64,000 nucleotides of DNA from Desulfogranum marinum. GTDB taxonomy: Bacteria; Desulfobacterota; Desulfobulbia; Desulfobulbales; Desulfobulbaceae. Under the pieces are notes generated by a model, which saw only the letters and a program-made list of their open reading frames with translations, ran no database searches and was not told where the DNA came from. The first letter of the stretch is position 1; each line of letters starts with the position of its first letter. The DNA is taken from NCBI RefSeq assembly GCF_016918565.1, contig NZ_JAFFQD010000019.1:32658-96657 (forward strand). The letters run 5' to 3'. The translations under genes were made by a program, and so were the position numbers. Of this stretch, positions 8,589 to 16,431 are shown piece after piece.

Positions 8589-10208
8589 ATGGCAGACTTT
8601 GTGTACCAAGATCCGTTCCCACTGGGAAAAGATGAAACCCAATTCAGAAAGCTCGAAGGGTCTGAAAAATACGTTTCTGTAGAAGAGTTCAATGGTGAAA
8701 AAGTGCTGAAAGTTGCACCGGAAGGCATCAAAGAACTGTCCAACACGGCAATGCGTGAAGTATCCTTTTTACTCAGGCCGGCTCACAACGAAAGTGTTGC
8801 GAAAATTTTCAGCGACCCTGACGCCTCTGACAATGACAAACAAGTGGCTCTGGCAATGTTGAGAAATGCGGAAGTCTCTTCAAGCTTTGTCCTTCCTTTT
8901 TGTCAAGACACAGGTACGGCGTGTGTTGTTGCGAAAAAAGGCCAGAATGTATGGACAGGATGTGACGATGCCGAGCAGATTTCAGCAGGGGTCTACACCA
9001 CGTATACCGAAGAAAACCTGCGTTACTCTCAGAATGCCCCGTTGAACATGTATGATGAGGTAAACACAAAGTGCAACCTGCCTGCACAAATTGATATCTA
9101 CGCGACGCAAGGCGATGAGTACAAATTCCTTTTCATTGCCAAAGGTGGCGGCAGTGCCAATAAAACCTATCTCTATCAGGAAACAAAAGCATTGCTCAAC
9201 CCAGGAACTTTGAAAAAGTTTCTGATCGAAAAAATGAAAACCCTGGGCACCGCGGCTTGTCCTCCTTACCACATCGCTTTTGCCATTGGTGGCACAAGTG
9301 CGGAATCCAACCTGAAGACAGTCAAACTTGCTTCCGCCAAGTACCTTGACAATCTCCCCACCAGCGGCAATGAGCATGGTCGCGCGTTCAGAGACCTGGA
9401 ACTTGAAGCAGAGCTGCTTGAAGCTGCCCAAGAACTTGGCCTCGGTGCTCAGTTCGGCGGTAAATACTTTGCCCATGACATCAGGGTCATCCGCATGTCT
9501 CGTCATGGGGCCTCCTGTCCTGTGGGTATGGGCGTGTCCTGTTCCGCAGACCGTAACATCAAGGCCAAGATCAACAAAGACGGTTTCTGGCTTGAACAAA
9601 TGGATGCAAACCCTGGTCGTCTGATTCCAGATGAATACCGAAATCGTGATTCATCACAGGTGGTCAAGATCGACCTGAACCAGCCCATGGAAAAAGTGTT
9701 GGCGGAATTGACCAAGCATCCGGTTTCAACCGCACTCTCCCTGACTGGAACGATCATTGTTGGTCGCGATATCGCCCATGCCAAATGGAAAGAGTTGCTT
9801 GACAGCGGCAAACCATTGCCTGAGTACCTGAAGCATCACCCTGTTTACTATGCCGGCCCGGCTAAGACACCCGAAGGTAAGCCTTCCGGTTCTTTCGGTC
9901 CAACCACTGCCGGCCGTATGGATTCCTATGTGGACCTGCTTGAGAGCAAAGGCGGTGCAATGGTCATGATTGCCAAAGGTAACCGTTCTCAGCAGGTAAC
10001 AGATGCCTGTAAAAAGCACGGCGGATTCTATCTTGGCTCCATCGGTGGCCCTGCAGCACTGCTGGCTGAAGAGAACATCACCAAAGTAGAATGCCTCGAT
10101 TATCCTGAATTGGGCATGGAAGCAGTGTGGAAAATTGAAGTTGTGGATTTCCCTGCTTTTATCCTGGTTGATGATAAGGGCAATGACTTCTTTGAAGGAT
10201 TGTTATAA
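8589..10208 (+). CDS. fumA: Class I fumarate hydratase ([4Fe-4S], single chain)
   Basis: The protein hydrates fumarate to malate in the TCA cycle. It is a 539-residue fused alpha-beta class I enzyme. The three cluster cysteines fall at C105 (PFCQDTGT), C224 ([10 protein letters not shown]) and C318 (GVSCSA), the same numbering as recalled for E. coli FumA. The C-terminal swivelling domain carries the [11 protein letters not shown] and [17 protein letters not shown] blocks. The enzyme is oxygen-sensitive, consistent with anaerobic metabolism. ATG follows AAGGAG. It is monocistronic by context: a structured region lies upstream and a terminator at 10229-10257 follows. Confidence 0.96.
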   Translation: MADFVYQDPFPLGKDETQFRKLEGSEKYVSVEEFNGEKVLKVAPEGIKELSNTAMREVSFLLRPAHNESVAKIFSDPDASDNDKQVALAMLRNAEVSSSFVLPFCQDTGTACVVAKKGQNVWTGCDDAEQISAGVYTTYTEENLRYSQNAPLNMYDEVNTKCNLPAQIDIYATQGDEYKFLFIAKGGGSANKTYLYQETKALLNPGTLKKFLIEKMKTLGTAACPPYHIAFAIGGTSAESNLKTVKLASAKYLDNLPTSGNEHGRAFRDLELEAELLEAAQELGLGAQFGGKYFAHDIRVIRMSRHGASCPVGMGVSCSADRNIKAKINKDGFWLEQMDANPGRLIPDEYRNRDSSQVVKIDLNQPMEKVLAELTKHPVSTALSLTGTIIVGRDIAHAKWKELLDSGKPLPEYLKHHPVYYAGPAKTPEGKPSGSFGPTTAGRMDSYVDLLESKGGAMVMIAKGNRSQQVTDACKKHGGFYLGSIGGPAALLAEENITKVECLDYPELGMEAVWKIEVVDFPAFILVDDKGNDFFEGLL

Positions 10209-10228
10209 TATAGTGTAATAGATTACTA

Positions 10229-10257
10229 GTCCCGGCGGATTTCTCTGCCGGGACTTT
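10229..10257 (+). terminator. Rho-independent terminator after fumarase
   Basis: Perfect 9-bp arms AGTCCCGGC/GCCGGGACT enclose a 10-nt loop and are followed by a short T run. The hairpin sits 20 bp after the fumarase stop and just before the LOG-family gene. Confidence 0.85.
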
Positions 10258-10275
10258 CCCTTCATTGGTTACACT

Positions 10276-10812
10276 ATGGATGATCTGAAGACTTCCGAAG
10301 CCTGGCGGATTTTCCGAAGCTTGGCGGAATTAACAGACGGCATTGAATCCCTTAACGATATCGGCCAAGGCGCCTCGTTTTTCGGAGGTGCTCGTTTTAA
10401 AAAAGATTCACCCTATTACCAGGCTGCAATGCAAACGGCCTCCCTGCTCACTGCAAAGGGATTAACCATTATCACCGGCGGCGGACCCGGCATCATGAAA
10501 GCTGCTAACCGTGGATGCATTGAGGCTGGCGGCACCTCTGTCGGGCTCAATATTGAGCTCCCCCGCGAGCAACATCCCAATCCTTTTCAAAGCGTCAGCC
10601 TCAATTTTCGTTACTTCTTTATTCGCAAACTCATGTTTGTCCGCTATGCCATGGCCTCTATCATTTTTCCCGGCGGCTTTGGTACCATGGATGAATTTTT
10701 CGAATCTCTTGCCCTGATGCAGACAGCAACATATAAACAAAACACCCTCACCGCAATTGCGGCACAGCGCTGTTTCTTTTTCAACAGGCAACAGAATCAA
10801 CTATTTCAATAA
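10276..10812 (+). CDS. LOG-family (TIGR00730) Rossmann protein, C-terminally truncated
   Basis: LOG proteins are nucleotide 5'-monophosphate phosphoribohydrolases. The nucleotide-binding GGGPGIMKAANRG (about residues 73-85) and the catalytic PGGFGTMDEFFE (about 135-146) are intact. The family usually continues about 50-70 residues beyond QTxxx; here the sequence changes after LMQTATYKQ into an unrelated 22-residue tail and stops at 178 residues. The missing part normally completes the last strand and helices, so activity is doubtful. No leftover of the missing region is visible in other frames, which suggests a deletion and not a simple frameshift. No clear ribosome-binding site is seen. The PilZ gene starts 21 bp later. 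Confidence 0.8.
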   Translation: MDDLKTSEAWRIFRSLAELTDGIESLNDIGQGASFFGGARFKKDSPYYQAAMQTASLLTAKGLTIITGGGPGIMKAANRGCIEAGGTSVGLNIELPREQHPNPFQSVSLNFRYFFIRKLMFVRYAMASIIFPGGFGTMDEFFESLALMQTATYKQNTLTAIAAQRCFFFNRQQNQLFQ

Positions 10813-10833
10813 TCACCATAGAGAGGCTAGCTG

Positions 10834-11208
10834 ATGGCGTCTGAAAAAAGAAAATTCACTCGTATCCCGCTCCCATTTGAGCTGACTCTCATCCTTGAAG
10901 ACGGCTCCTCCCACAAAGTAAATCATTTTGATAACGTCAGTGTAGGGGGTTGCCTGGTCTCACTGCAGCCCGAATATGCAGATCACACAACATGTACCGT
11001 AAAAATAGAGCTAGGTCAGGATCAAGAACAGGAGCCTACCATCCTGGCCCATGGCAACATTATCCGTCACAATGATCACCAGCTGGCAATCCAGTTTACC
11101 TCAATAGACCCTGACAGTCTCTTTCACTTGCAAAATCTTATCCGATACAACTCGCCGGATCCCGACAGGGTAGACAGTGAAATACAGCTGCACAAAGGGA
11201 TACTGTAA
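10834..11208 (+). CDS. PilZ-domain c-di-GMP-binding protein
   Basis: The 124-residue single-domain PilZ protein has both c-di-GMP contacts: R6-K-F-T-R10 (RxxxR) and N34-V-S36-V-G-G39 ((D/N)xSxxG). It probably acts as a stand-alone adaptor that changes motility, attachment or exopolysaccharide output when c-di-GMP rises. The target is not evident from context. ATG follows GAGAGG. It ends convergently with the EamA gene, with 48 bp between them. Confidence 0.88.
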   Translation: MASEKRKFTRIPLPFELTLILEDGSSHKVNHFDNVSVGGCLVSLQPEYADHTTCTVKIELGQDQEQEPTILAHGNIIRHNDHQLAIQFTSIDPDSLFHLQNLIRYNSPDPDRVDSEIQLHKGIL

Positions 11209-11256
11209 GGCTTTTAGCTGTTGAGTGATCACTAGGACAACGCTTTACGGATGTAA

Positions 11257-12165
11257 TCAATGGACTGCCGTTCTTTTTCCCGGGAGTATAGCCGGACCGG
11301 CGACAAGCAGCACTATCCCTACAAAAAGCAATCCCATCCCAAAATATTCCATGACCATTAATCGTTCGTGGAGGACAGCGATCCCCAAACATGTTGCGGT
11401 CAGGGGCTCAGCAAGGGACAGGGTAGCGGCAGTACCGACATTGACATCTTTCAACCCTTTGGCAAACAACCAATAGGAAACGGCGGTGGTCATGATACCT
11501 AAGTGGAGCGCCACAAGCAGCCCACCGGATGAAAAGATCCATGAAGCATCATAAAGAAACAAAAAAGGTGCCAATAAAACTGCTGCCAAAGAAAAAACCA
11601 GAGCAACGACCGCATCCGCAGCACACTTCTCAAGCAGCCCCTTCATGGTGACCGTATACCCGGCATACGAAAAGCCGGCACCTGCGGCAAGGAGTATACC
11701 ATTAAAATCGGCGTGCAGCCCCTTTCCCGGCAACACCAGCAACAGACAACCAGCCACTGCCATCAGGGTGGACAGGCCCCACACAATTCCCAGCCGTTCC
11801 TTACGAACAAAATATCCTAAAATACCAGCAAAAACGGGCGCGCTGCCTATGGCAACCATTGTTCCTACGGCGACCCCTGTCTTGGCAACGCCTGAAAAAA
11901 AACACAGCTGATACGCTGCTACAAAAAAAGCAGAGACGCCAACCAGAAATACCGACCACTCACCCTCTTTTCGAAAAGAGCCACGGAAAAGAGAAAAAGC
12001 CAGCAGCGCCAACCCGCCAACAGCCAGCCTGGCCGCTCCAACAGATAGTGGATTCGCTTCAGCCGGCGCCAACCCCTGGGTAGTCCCGGTCGTGCCCCAA
12101 AGCATTGCGGCCCCTAGAATAAGCCAGACACCCGCGAGTTCCTTCTTTTTGCTATGTGTTGACAA
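11257..12165 (-). CDS. EamA/DMT-family transporter
   Basis: The 302-residue inner-membrane protein has about ten hydrophobic helices in two EamA repeats (about 12-145 and 158-295). Family features are GAAMLWGTTGTTQGLAP at the start of the first repeat and SLAEPLTATCLGIAVLHE in the second. Members export amino acids or metabolites. The substrate cannot be told from sequence. It is a single gene, convergent with the PilZ gene. Confidence 0.9.
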   Translation of the reverse strand: MSTHSKKKELAGVWLILGAAMLWGTTGTTQGLAPAEANPLSVGAARLAVGGLALLAFSLFRGSFRKEGEWSVFLVGVSAFFVAAYQLCFFSGVAKTGVAVGTMVAIGSAPVFAGILGYFVRKERLGIVWGLSTLMAVAGCLLLVLPGKGLHADFNGILLAAGAGFSYAGYTVTMKGLLEKCAADAVVALVFSLAAVLLAPFLFLYDASWIFSSGGLLVALHLGIMTTAVSYWLFAKGLKDVNVGTAATLSLAEPLTATCLGIAVLHERLMVMEYFGMGLLFVGIVLLVAGPAILPGKRTAVH

Positions 12166-12310
12166 AAAAGCCTCCCTTTCTCCACTTCACCAAAAAAAAA
12201 AATTCCTTCCCGCTCTTGAGCAGCCTTTACTTACCTTATTACGGGAACAGGGTAAAACTTTTTCCCCGGGAAGGACCAATTAGAAAGAAATTGTGGCATA
12301 ACGTGTGTCT

Positions 12311-12595
12311 ATGTCAAACCACAATAATAATGTTTCATCGCTTCCCGAAAGATATGCTGCATATAGGCGACAGGCATATATTGATGCACTACTTGCCGGC
12401 ACTCACAATCTGGCTGCTGGTTTTTGTGTTAATGGTAAAATACAGGAAACGTTTGCCCTTTTGGCTTTGAGGTGGCTTCAATCTAGTATACATAAGGTTC
12501 CTTATACGATAGATCATATGGGCCAATATAACCGGGTTCTCGACAGCAAAAAAGGAATGGAACGACATCGCAGTGTAGACTCGCCGAAGTTATGA
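12311..12595 (+). CDS. Small hypothetical protein (doubtful)
   Basis: An open frame of 94 residues from ATG 12311 (GTG at 12305 is an alternative) contains LPERYAAYRRQAYIDALLAG and an AALxxLRWLQS-like helical stretch, then a charged tail. Composition looks protein-like, but there is no good ribosome-binding site and I recognise no family. It lies immediately before the repeat cluster and may be a remnant. Confidence 0.35.
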   Translation: MSNHNNNVSSLPERYAAYRRQAYIDALLAGTHNLAAGFCVNGKIQETFALLALRWLQSSIHKVPYTIDHMGQYNRVLDSKKGMERHRSVDSPKL

Positions 12596-12643
12596 TCGGA
12601 AAGGGTGCTTGAAGAAACGAAAAATGGAGGGCTATTTAATGAA

Positions 12644-12829
12644 TAACAAATGTAACTATTCAGCGAAGATCTAAAAACTGTCAATTTACCCCGAACTGTA
12701 ACTTTTCAGCAGTGCTCCAAATGTTCACACGCTGACCGATTAGCAGATAAGCCCCGACTTCGGTACATCGGTATGCTGAGCGGGCAGATCGTGGAGAGTT
12801 GGGGTGCTGCTGAATAGTTACTAACAAAT
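12644..12829. mobile_element. 170-bp IS66-type MITE with 8-bp target duplication
   Basis: The element spans 12652-12821. Its ends are perfect 13-bp inverted repeats GTAACTATTCAGC, beginning GTAA as in IS66-family elements. It is flanked on both sides by the same 8-bp sequence TAACAAAT (12644-12651 and 12822-12829), the target-duplication length typical of IS66. A third, internal copy of the end (GTAACTTTTCAGC, 12698-12710) lies in the same orientation as the left end. No transposase is encoded, so it is a non-autonomous derivative. Confidence 0.8.
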
Positions 12830-12997
12830 AACCTCGATTTCCCCTCTGTCGGTAACTGGTTAGCAACGTTCCAGAGGCGTACAATCATCCGGGATTACGA
12901 GTAATACTCCTTTTTCCTGACTGATCGTACGCAAAGGTGAGTATAGACGCCGTGAAGTGCAGCTCAACAGTTACCCGAAACAGCTCATAAACACTTT

Positions 12998-13159
12998 TCT
13001 GATTACGTACAAAACTCAGCCAATTATCTACCGAAACAGACAGGGGACTGATTTTATTTCTCTTTTAAACCCGGGAGACAGATCGAAGACTCCGATCTGT
13101 CTCCCGAGTCCCCAAAAAGAGTCCCCAAAAAAAATGGCTGAATTTTATGGGTAATCAGA
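12998..13159 (+). mobile_element. 162-bp palindromic repeat element, copy 1
   Basis: The ends form imperfect inverted repeats: TCTGATTACGTACAAAACTC at the left, and the complement of the right end reads TCTGATTACCCATAAAATTC. The centre has a strong hairpin with 14-bp arms CGGGAGACAGATCG/CGATCTGTCTCCCG (13072-13106). About 90 bp of the left part recur, inverted and with about two differences, at 48052-48142. The right end runs into the 3' end of the minus-strand membrane-protein gene. Confidence 0.75.
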
Positions 13160-13424
13160 AATACTTTTGTATCCCATAAACACATGACGCTATGATCGCA
13201 CTGAGTAAATAGACATTTAAGGAAAACATACCACTAAACAGAGAGGCCCCGAGCACCTGTAGCCGCTCGTTAAAGGAGGCATCACCGCGGACAATTCTAT
13301 GCTCTGCAATACCCAGGCTTATTGTCGGCCGTTTTTTGTATAAAACTTTTGTGAACGCCGACAAAAATGCTCGTATGGTTAGCACTGCTAACAGTACAGG
13401 CCATGCTATCGATACCCACTCCAT
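13155..13424 (-). CDS. Small two-helix membrane protein, stop codon inside repeat
   Basis: From ATG 13424, preceded by a near-perfect Shine-Dalgarno (AAAGGAGGGCAAC), the frame encodes 89 residues. There is an N-terminal helix (WVSIAWPVLLAVLTIRAFLS), a basic loop (TKVLYKKRPTISLG) and a C-terminal helix (YLLSAIIASCVYGI). Family unknown. The TGA stop at 13157-13155 is the TCTGATTAC terminus of the 162-bp repeat element, so the natural C-terminus may have been replaced when the element inserted. An in-frame start 33 bases upstream is less likely, as it lacks this ribosome-binding site. Confidence 0.65.
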   Translation of the reverse strand: MEWVSIAWPVLLAVLTIRAFLSAFTKVLYKKRPTISLGIAEHRIVRGDASFNERLQVLGASLFSGMFSLNVYLLSAIIASCVYGIQKYF

Positions 13425-13808
13425 GTTGCCCTCCTTTTGTTTTTTACCTTCCCCCACAACTCAAACAAAAAACCAAGCACAGCAATACGCAACGCATACC
13501 AATAAATTTACAACTTGCCATACTCAATGGCAATCATTGATTTTATACGAACAGCCGGCCCGAGGAAAGGATGCGAAAAGGAAGATCCGACAGCGTAGGA
13601 GCAGCAGAGAGTATACCGCTCTAAAAATCGTAGAAAAATAGTCCTCGCCTTTTTCAAGTACATTGCAACAACGGCGAGAGAGAGACGAACACCGAATATT
13701 CACTGTCGAACTCCAGGCTTTACAACGGTTAGCAGTCCTTTTACTCTCCCTAAAAAAAACAGCCCTCCACAGATATCCGGAAACAATATTACCAACAAGA
13801 AGCATACA
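13425..13808. other. Intergenic region, nothing recognised
   Basis: About 380 bp between divergent genes. It must hold both promoters, but I see no convincing operator, repeat or RNA gene. Short frames here look like noise. Confidence 0.4.
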
Positions 13809-14690
13809 ATGAACATCAGCAAAAAATATTTTCTTCATTTCGCATGGGTTTTCGTCGTTAGCCTCCTCCTGGCCACAGCATCGCCTGCGACCACAACCTT
13901 TCACCTCACGACCACAAACGCTGTACACGATATTGAGTGTGATTACCTGGAAATTGACAACAATCAGGTCATGTGTACAGCCAACAACCTCCTTATCACC
14001 TATGATCTCGCCAAAGTAACAAGTGTGAAAGTCATGTCACCGGACAAATCGTATTATACCCAGCGTTTCACCCCGGAGACGATAACTAAAATCAACAGTC
14101 TCAATTATGAAAAATTATCCGGCACCAAGGCAGCACATGCTGAGACCTCGCCTCTTTCAGCGACAGCTCATCACTTATCCCTTGACTCTTTCCAAGAGTT
14201 CTTCCAATCGTTAAAAAAGCGATACACCAATCAGATTGCCACCAGCACGTTGCACCTTATCCTGATAGGGGCAGGAGTTGTTCTATTTGTCATTGGCGGT
14301 ATCTGGTACATCATTGAAACATTTCGCACAGGCATTGTATGGGGCCTGAGCTGCTTGTTCCTCCCGCTTGTTTCCTTGATTTTTCTTTTTGTGCATTGGA
14401 AAGTTGCAGCTAGACCTTTTTTGGTATCAATGCTTGGTATAGCACTGCTCGTTTCGGCGACACTCTTTGTGCCTGCAAGTGAGGCCATCCCAAACATTCA
14501 TACATCGCTATCGACTCAACGGGTAATCAAAAAGGCAACCTCTGGGACCTATCAATGTAAGGGCAAAGTGTATTGTTCGGAGATGACATCATGTGCCGAG
14601 GCAAAATTCTATCTGCGCAATTGCCCCGGCACAAAAATGGATGGCAAACATGATGGCATTCCCTGTGAAAAACAATGGTGCAATGAGTGA
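13809..14690 (+). CDS. Membrane protein with C-terminal Excalibur domain
   Basis: The 293-residue protein has a signal peptide (about 1-27, ending SPATTT), a periplasmic beta-rich segment (about 30-100), three hydrophobic helices (about 150-230) and a C-terminal Excalibur motif. The last 45 residues carry the paired cysteines YQCKGKVYCSEM and the calcium-loop-like DGKHDGIPCE, with a final CEKQWC. Excalibur domains are extracytoplasmic and often sit next to or within nuclease-like or wall-associated proteins. No nuclease domain is seen here, so the role is unknown. A strong hairpin at 14695-14733 follows the stop. Confidence 0.75.
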   Translation: MNISKKYFLHFAWVFVVSLLLATASPATTTFHLTTTNAVHDIECDYLEIDNNQVMCTANNLLITYDLAKVTSVKVMSPDKSYYTQRFTPETITKINSLNYEKLSGTKAAHAETSPLSATAHHLSLDSFQEFFQSLKKRYTNQIATSTLHLILIGAGVVLFVIGGIWYIIETFRTGIVWGLSCLFLPLVSLIFLFVHWKVAARPFLVSMLGIALLVSATLFVPASEAIPNIHTSLSTQRVIKKATSGTYQCKGKVYCSEMTSCAEAKFYLRNCPGTKMDGKHDGIPCEKQWCNE

Positions 14691-14694
14691 AAAC

Positions 14695-14733
14695 GAACAA
14701 AGCCAATCACTTTGCGGGTGATTGGCTTTGTTC
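14695..14733. terminator. Hairpin between convergent genes (likely bidirectional terminator)
   Basis: Perfect 16-bp arms GAACAAAGCCAATCAC/GTGATTGGCTTTGTTC enclose a 7-nt loop. The hairpin lies between the convergent Excalibur-protein and rubredoxin genes. It lacks a long T run on the plus side; on the minus side CGTTTTC follows. Confidence 0.75.
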
Positions 14734-14771
14734 AGCAACAAAAAAATATACGTTTTTCAATGAAGAACGAA

Positions 14772-14981
14772 TTAAATACCATCCTCAAGAACAGAACCCG
14801 GCCCGGCTAACGGTCTAAAAGTTTTCTTGGATGAACCGCAAAAAGGACATTGCCAATCATCGGGTAAATCCTTAAAAGCGGTGCCGGCAGGTGTATTTGT
14901 TTTAGGCTCTCCTTTGTCTGGATCATAAACATAGCCGCAATTGCTTACCTGACATTGATACATATCTTTAGGGTCAGCCAT
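14772..14981 (-). CDS. Rubredoxin, CX4C variant
   Basis: The 69-residue iron protein is a one-electron carrier. It matches rubredoxin along its length ([25 protein letters not shown]). The iron ligands would be C10, C15, C45 and C48. The first pair is spaced CX4C (CQVSNC) instead of the usual CX2C. A similar CX4C spacing is known from a second rubredoxin (Rd-2) of Desulfovibrio desulfuricans (recalled). It has a short extra C-terminal tail (about 55-69). ATG is preceded by GAGGAGG. It is probably involved in oxygen or ROS reduction; no partner is adjacent. Confidence 0.9.
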   Translation of the reverse strand: MADPKDMYQCQVSNCGYVYDPDKGEPKTNTPAGTAFKDLPDDWQCPFCGSSKKTFRPLAGPGSVLEDGI

Positions 14982-15083
14982 TTACTTCCTCCTCTTATGA
15001 ATTTATCTAAAGGATCACTGATCAAACACTAACAATATTTATTATCAACAACAAGCCTAAAAAGACTCGTAACTATTTAGCCT

Positions 15084-15203
15084 GGATTTCTCATCAGTTC
15101 AGGCAGTGCCAGGTTCAAAGTTTTTGGTAATGAATCATAGTCGCCTATATTCATTGCCAAAATACTGAAGAAAATGGTGCTGGATGGACTGACCTTTGGT
15201 GAA
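15084..15203. repeat. Dispersed repeat (copy 1), interrupted by a hairpin
   Basis: Bases 15084-15115 and 15177-15203 match 42310-42341 and 42346-42375 with few differences (shared cores CAGTTCAGGC/TAGTTCAGGC and ACTGACCTT). In this copy about 60 bp are inserted, and most of the insert is a hairpin with 14-bp arms TTTTGGTAATGAAT/ATTCATTGCCAAAA (15122-15162, one mismatch). Confidence 0.5.
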
Positions 15204-15252
15204 CATTGTGAAAAACTTTCAACTTCATCTTAGTTTGTATAACATATAAAAA

Positions 15253-16431
15253 TTATTTGTAATTTGACAGATTGCCACAATTTTCATGAGGAATTGGGTT
15301 AGAAGCAACCAGGTCCGATACCCTATCAAATCGTTCTACTTCAAACCCGGCAATCCCAACCTCTGGTTTTTTACCCTGCAGCAGTGCGCTGACAACCTGG
15401 CCAACCATTGGCGAAAGGGCAAAACCATGTTTGGAGAAACCGCAAACATGGAACAAACCCGGCACTTTGTTTGAGTACCCAATAATTGGAAAATGATCAG
15501 GGGTTTCACCATCAAGCCCTGCCCATGAACGAACAATGGTTATATCATCGGTGACAGCAAAAAGATCGTAGGCGACTTTGGCGCAGGCCTGCAGTTCATG
15601 AAAATTCATACGGGTGAGCCCTTTTTCCATGTCAACATCTGCCAGATAACCACCACAGATTAACAAGGTTCCATTTCGTGCCTGATTAAACCACAGCTTT
15701 CTCCCCTGTACGGCCACAAAGGGATGCAGCAATCTCGGCATTCGTGCTGTAACTAAAACACTTGCGCCAACAGGCTCAACAGGTAACGTATCACCAATCA
15801 TATGGGCCAGCTTACCTGCCCAGGCACCAGCGCAATTGACAACCTGCTCTGCGTAGAGTTTGCCTTGCGAGGTGGTATGCACACAAAATCCATTTTCACC
15901 GGGATCGATACCAACTACTTCGCAGTGGTTATGAACAACCCCACCAGCCCCAACCAAAGCAGCATGAAAGGCGCGGCAGGTCTCAGCAGGAGAAGCATGT
16001 CCATCCTTCACCGACATAATGCCGCCGACACAGTGCTCCCGCACTATCGGGGCAAGCTCGCGCAACCTATCTCGGCCAATCAACATTTCATTGTCATACC
16101 CTAGCTCACGGGTCTGTGCAGCACGCTGTTCAAGCTCCCGCATCGCCTGGTCATCTTCCGCAGCAATCAAATATCCGGTTTGATAAAATCCGCAATCAGA
16201 GCCGACAATTTTTTCCATATTGTGCCACATTGCAAGCGCTCCATGGATATACGGCAACTCTGCAATATCGCGCTTTAAACTCCGTACCCCTCCAGCATTG
16301 ACACCTGAGGCATGCTTACCGGTACAATCCTTATCAAGCACAAGGACCTTTTTACCATCCCGTGCCATGAAAAGGGCGGAAGCAAGCCCCATCAGCCCGC
16401 CGCCGATAAATATACAATCTACCTTTTTCAT
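15253..16431 (-). CDS. DAO-family FAD oxidoreductase, oxidase beta-type subunit (set A)
   Basis: The 392-residue flavoprotein has an N-terminal FAD-binding motif GGGLMGLASALFMARDGKKV and the DAO C-terminal motif with SWAGLDGETPDHFPIIG and HVCGFSKHGFALSPMVG. It resembles HcnC, opine oxidase OoxB and the catalytic subunit of D-hydroxyproline or proline dehydrogenases, which oxidise a secondary or primary amine to an imine. It overlaps the preceding 469-residue subunit gene by 4 bases (ATGA) and is last in a minus-strand operon with the regulator, 2Fe-2S subunit and BFD subunit. Substrate is unknown. It probably works as a heterotrimer or higher oligomer with those subunits. Confidence 0.85.
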   Translation of the reverse strand: MKKVDCIFIGGGLMGLASALFMARDGKKVLVLDKDCTGKHASGVNAGGVRSLKRDIAELPYIHGALAMWHNMEKIVGSDCGFYQTGYLIAAEDDQAMRELEQRAAQTRELGYDNEMLIGRDRLRELAPIVREHCVGGIMSVKDGHASPAETCRAFHAALVGAGGVVHNHCEVVGIDPGENGFCVHTTSQGKLYAEQVVNCAGAWAGKLAHMIGDTLPVEPVGASVLVTARMPRLLHPFVAVQGRKLWFNQARNGTLLICGGYLADVDMEKGLTRMNFHELQACAKVAYDLFAVTDDITIVRSWAGLDGETPDHFPIIGYSNKVPGLFHVCGFSKHGFALSPMVGQVVSALLQGKKPEVGIAGFEVERFDRVSDLVASNPIPHENCGNLSNYK

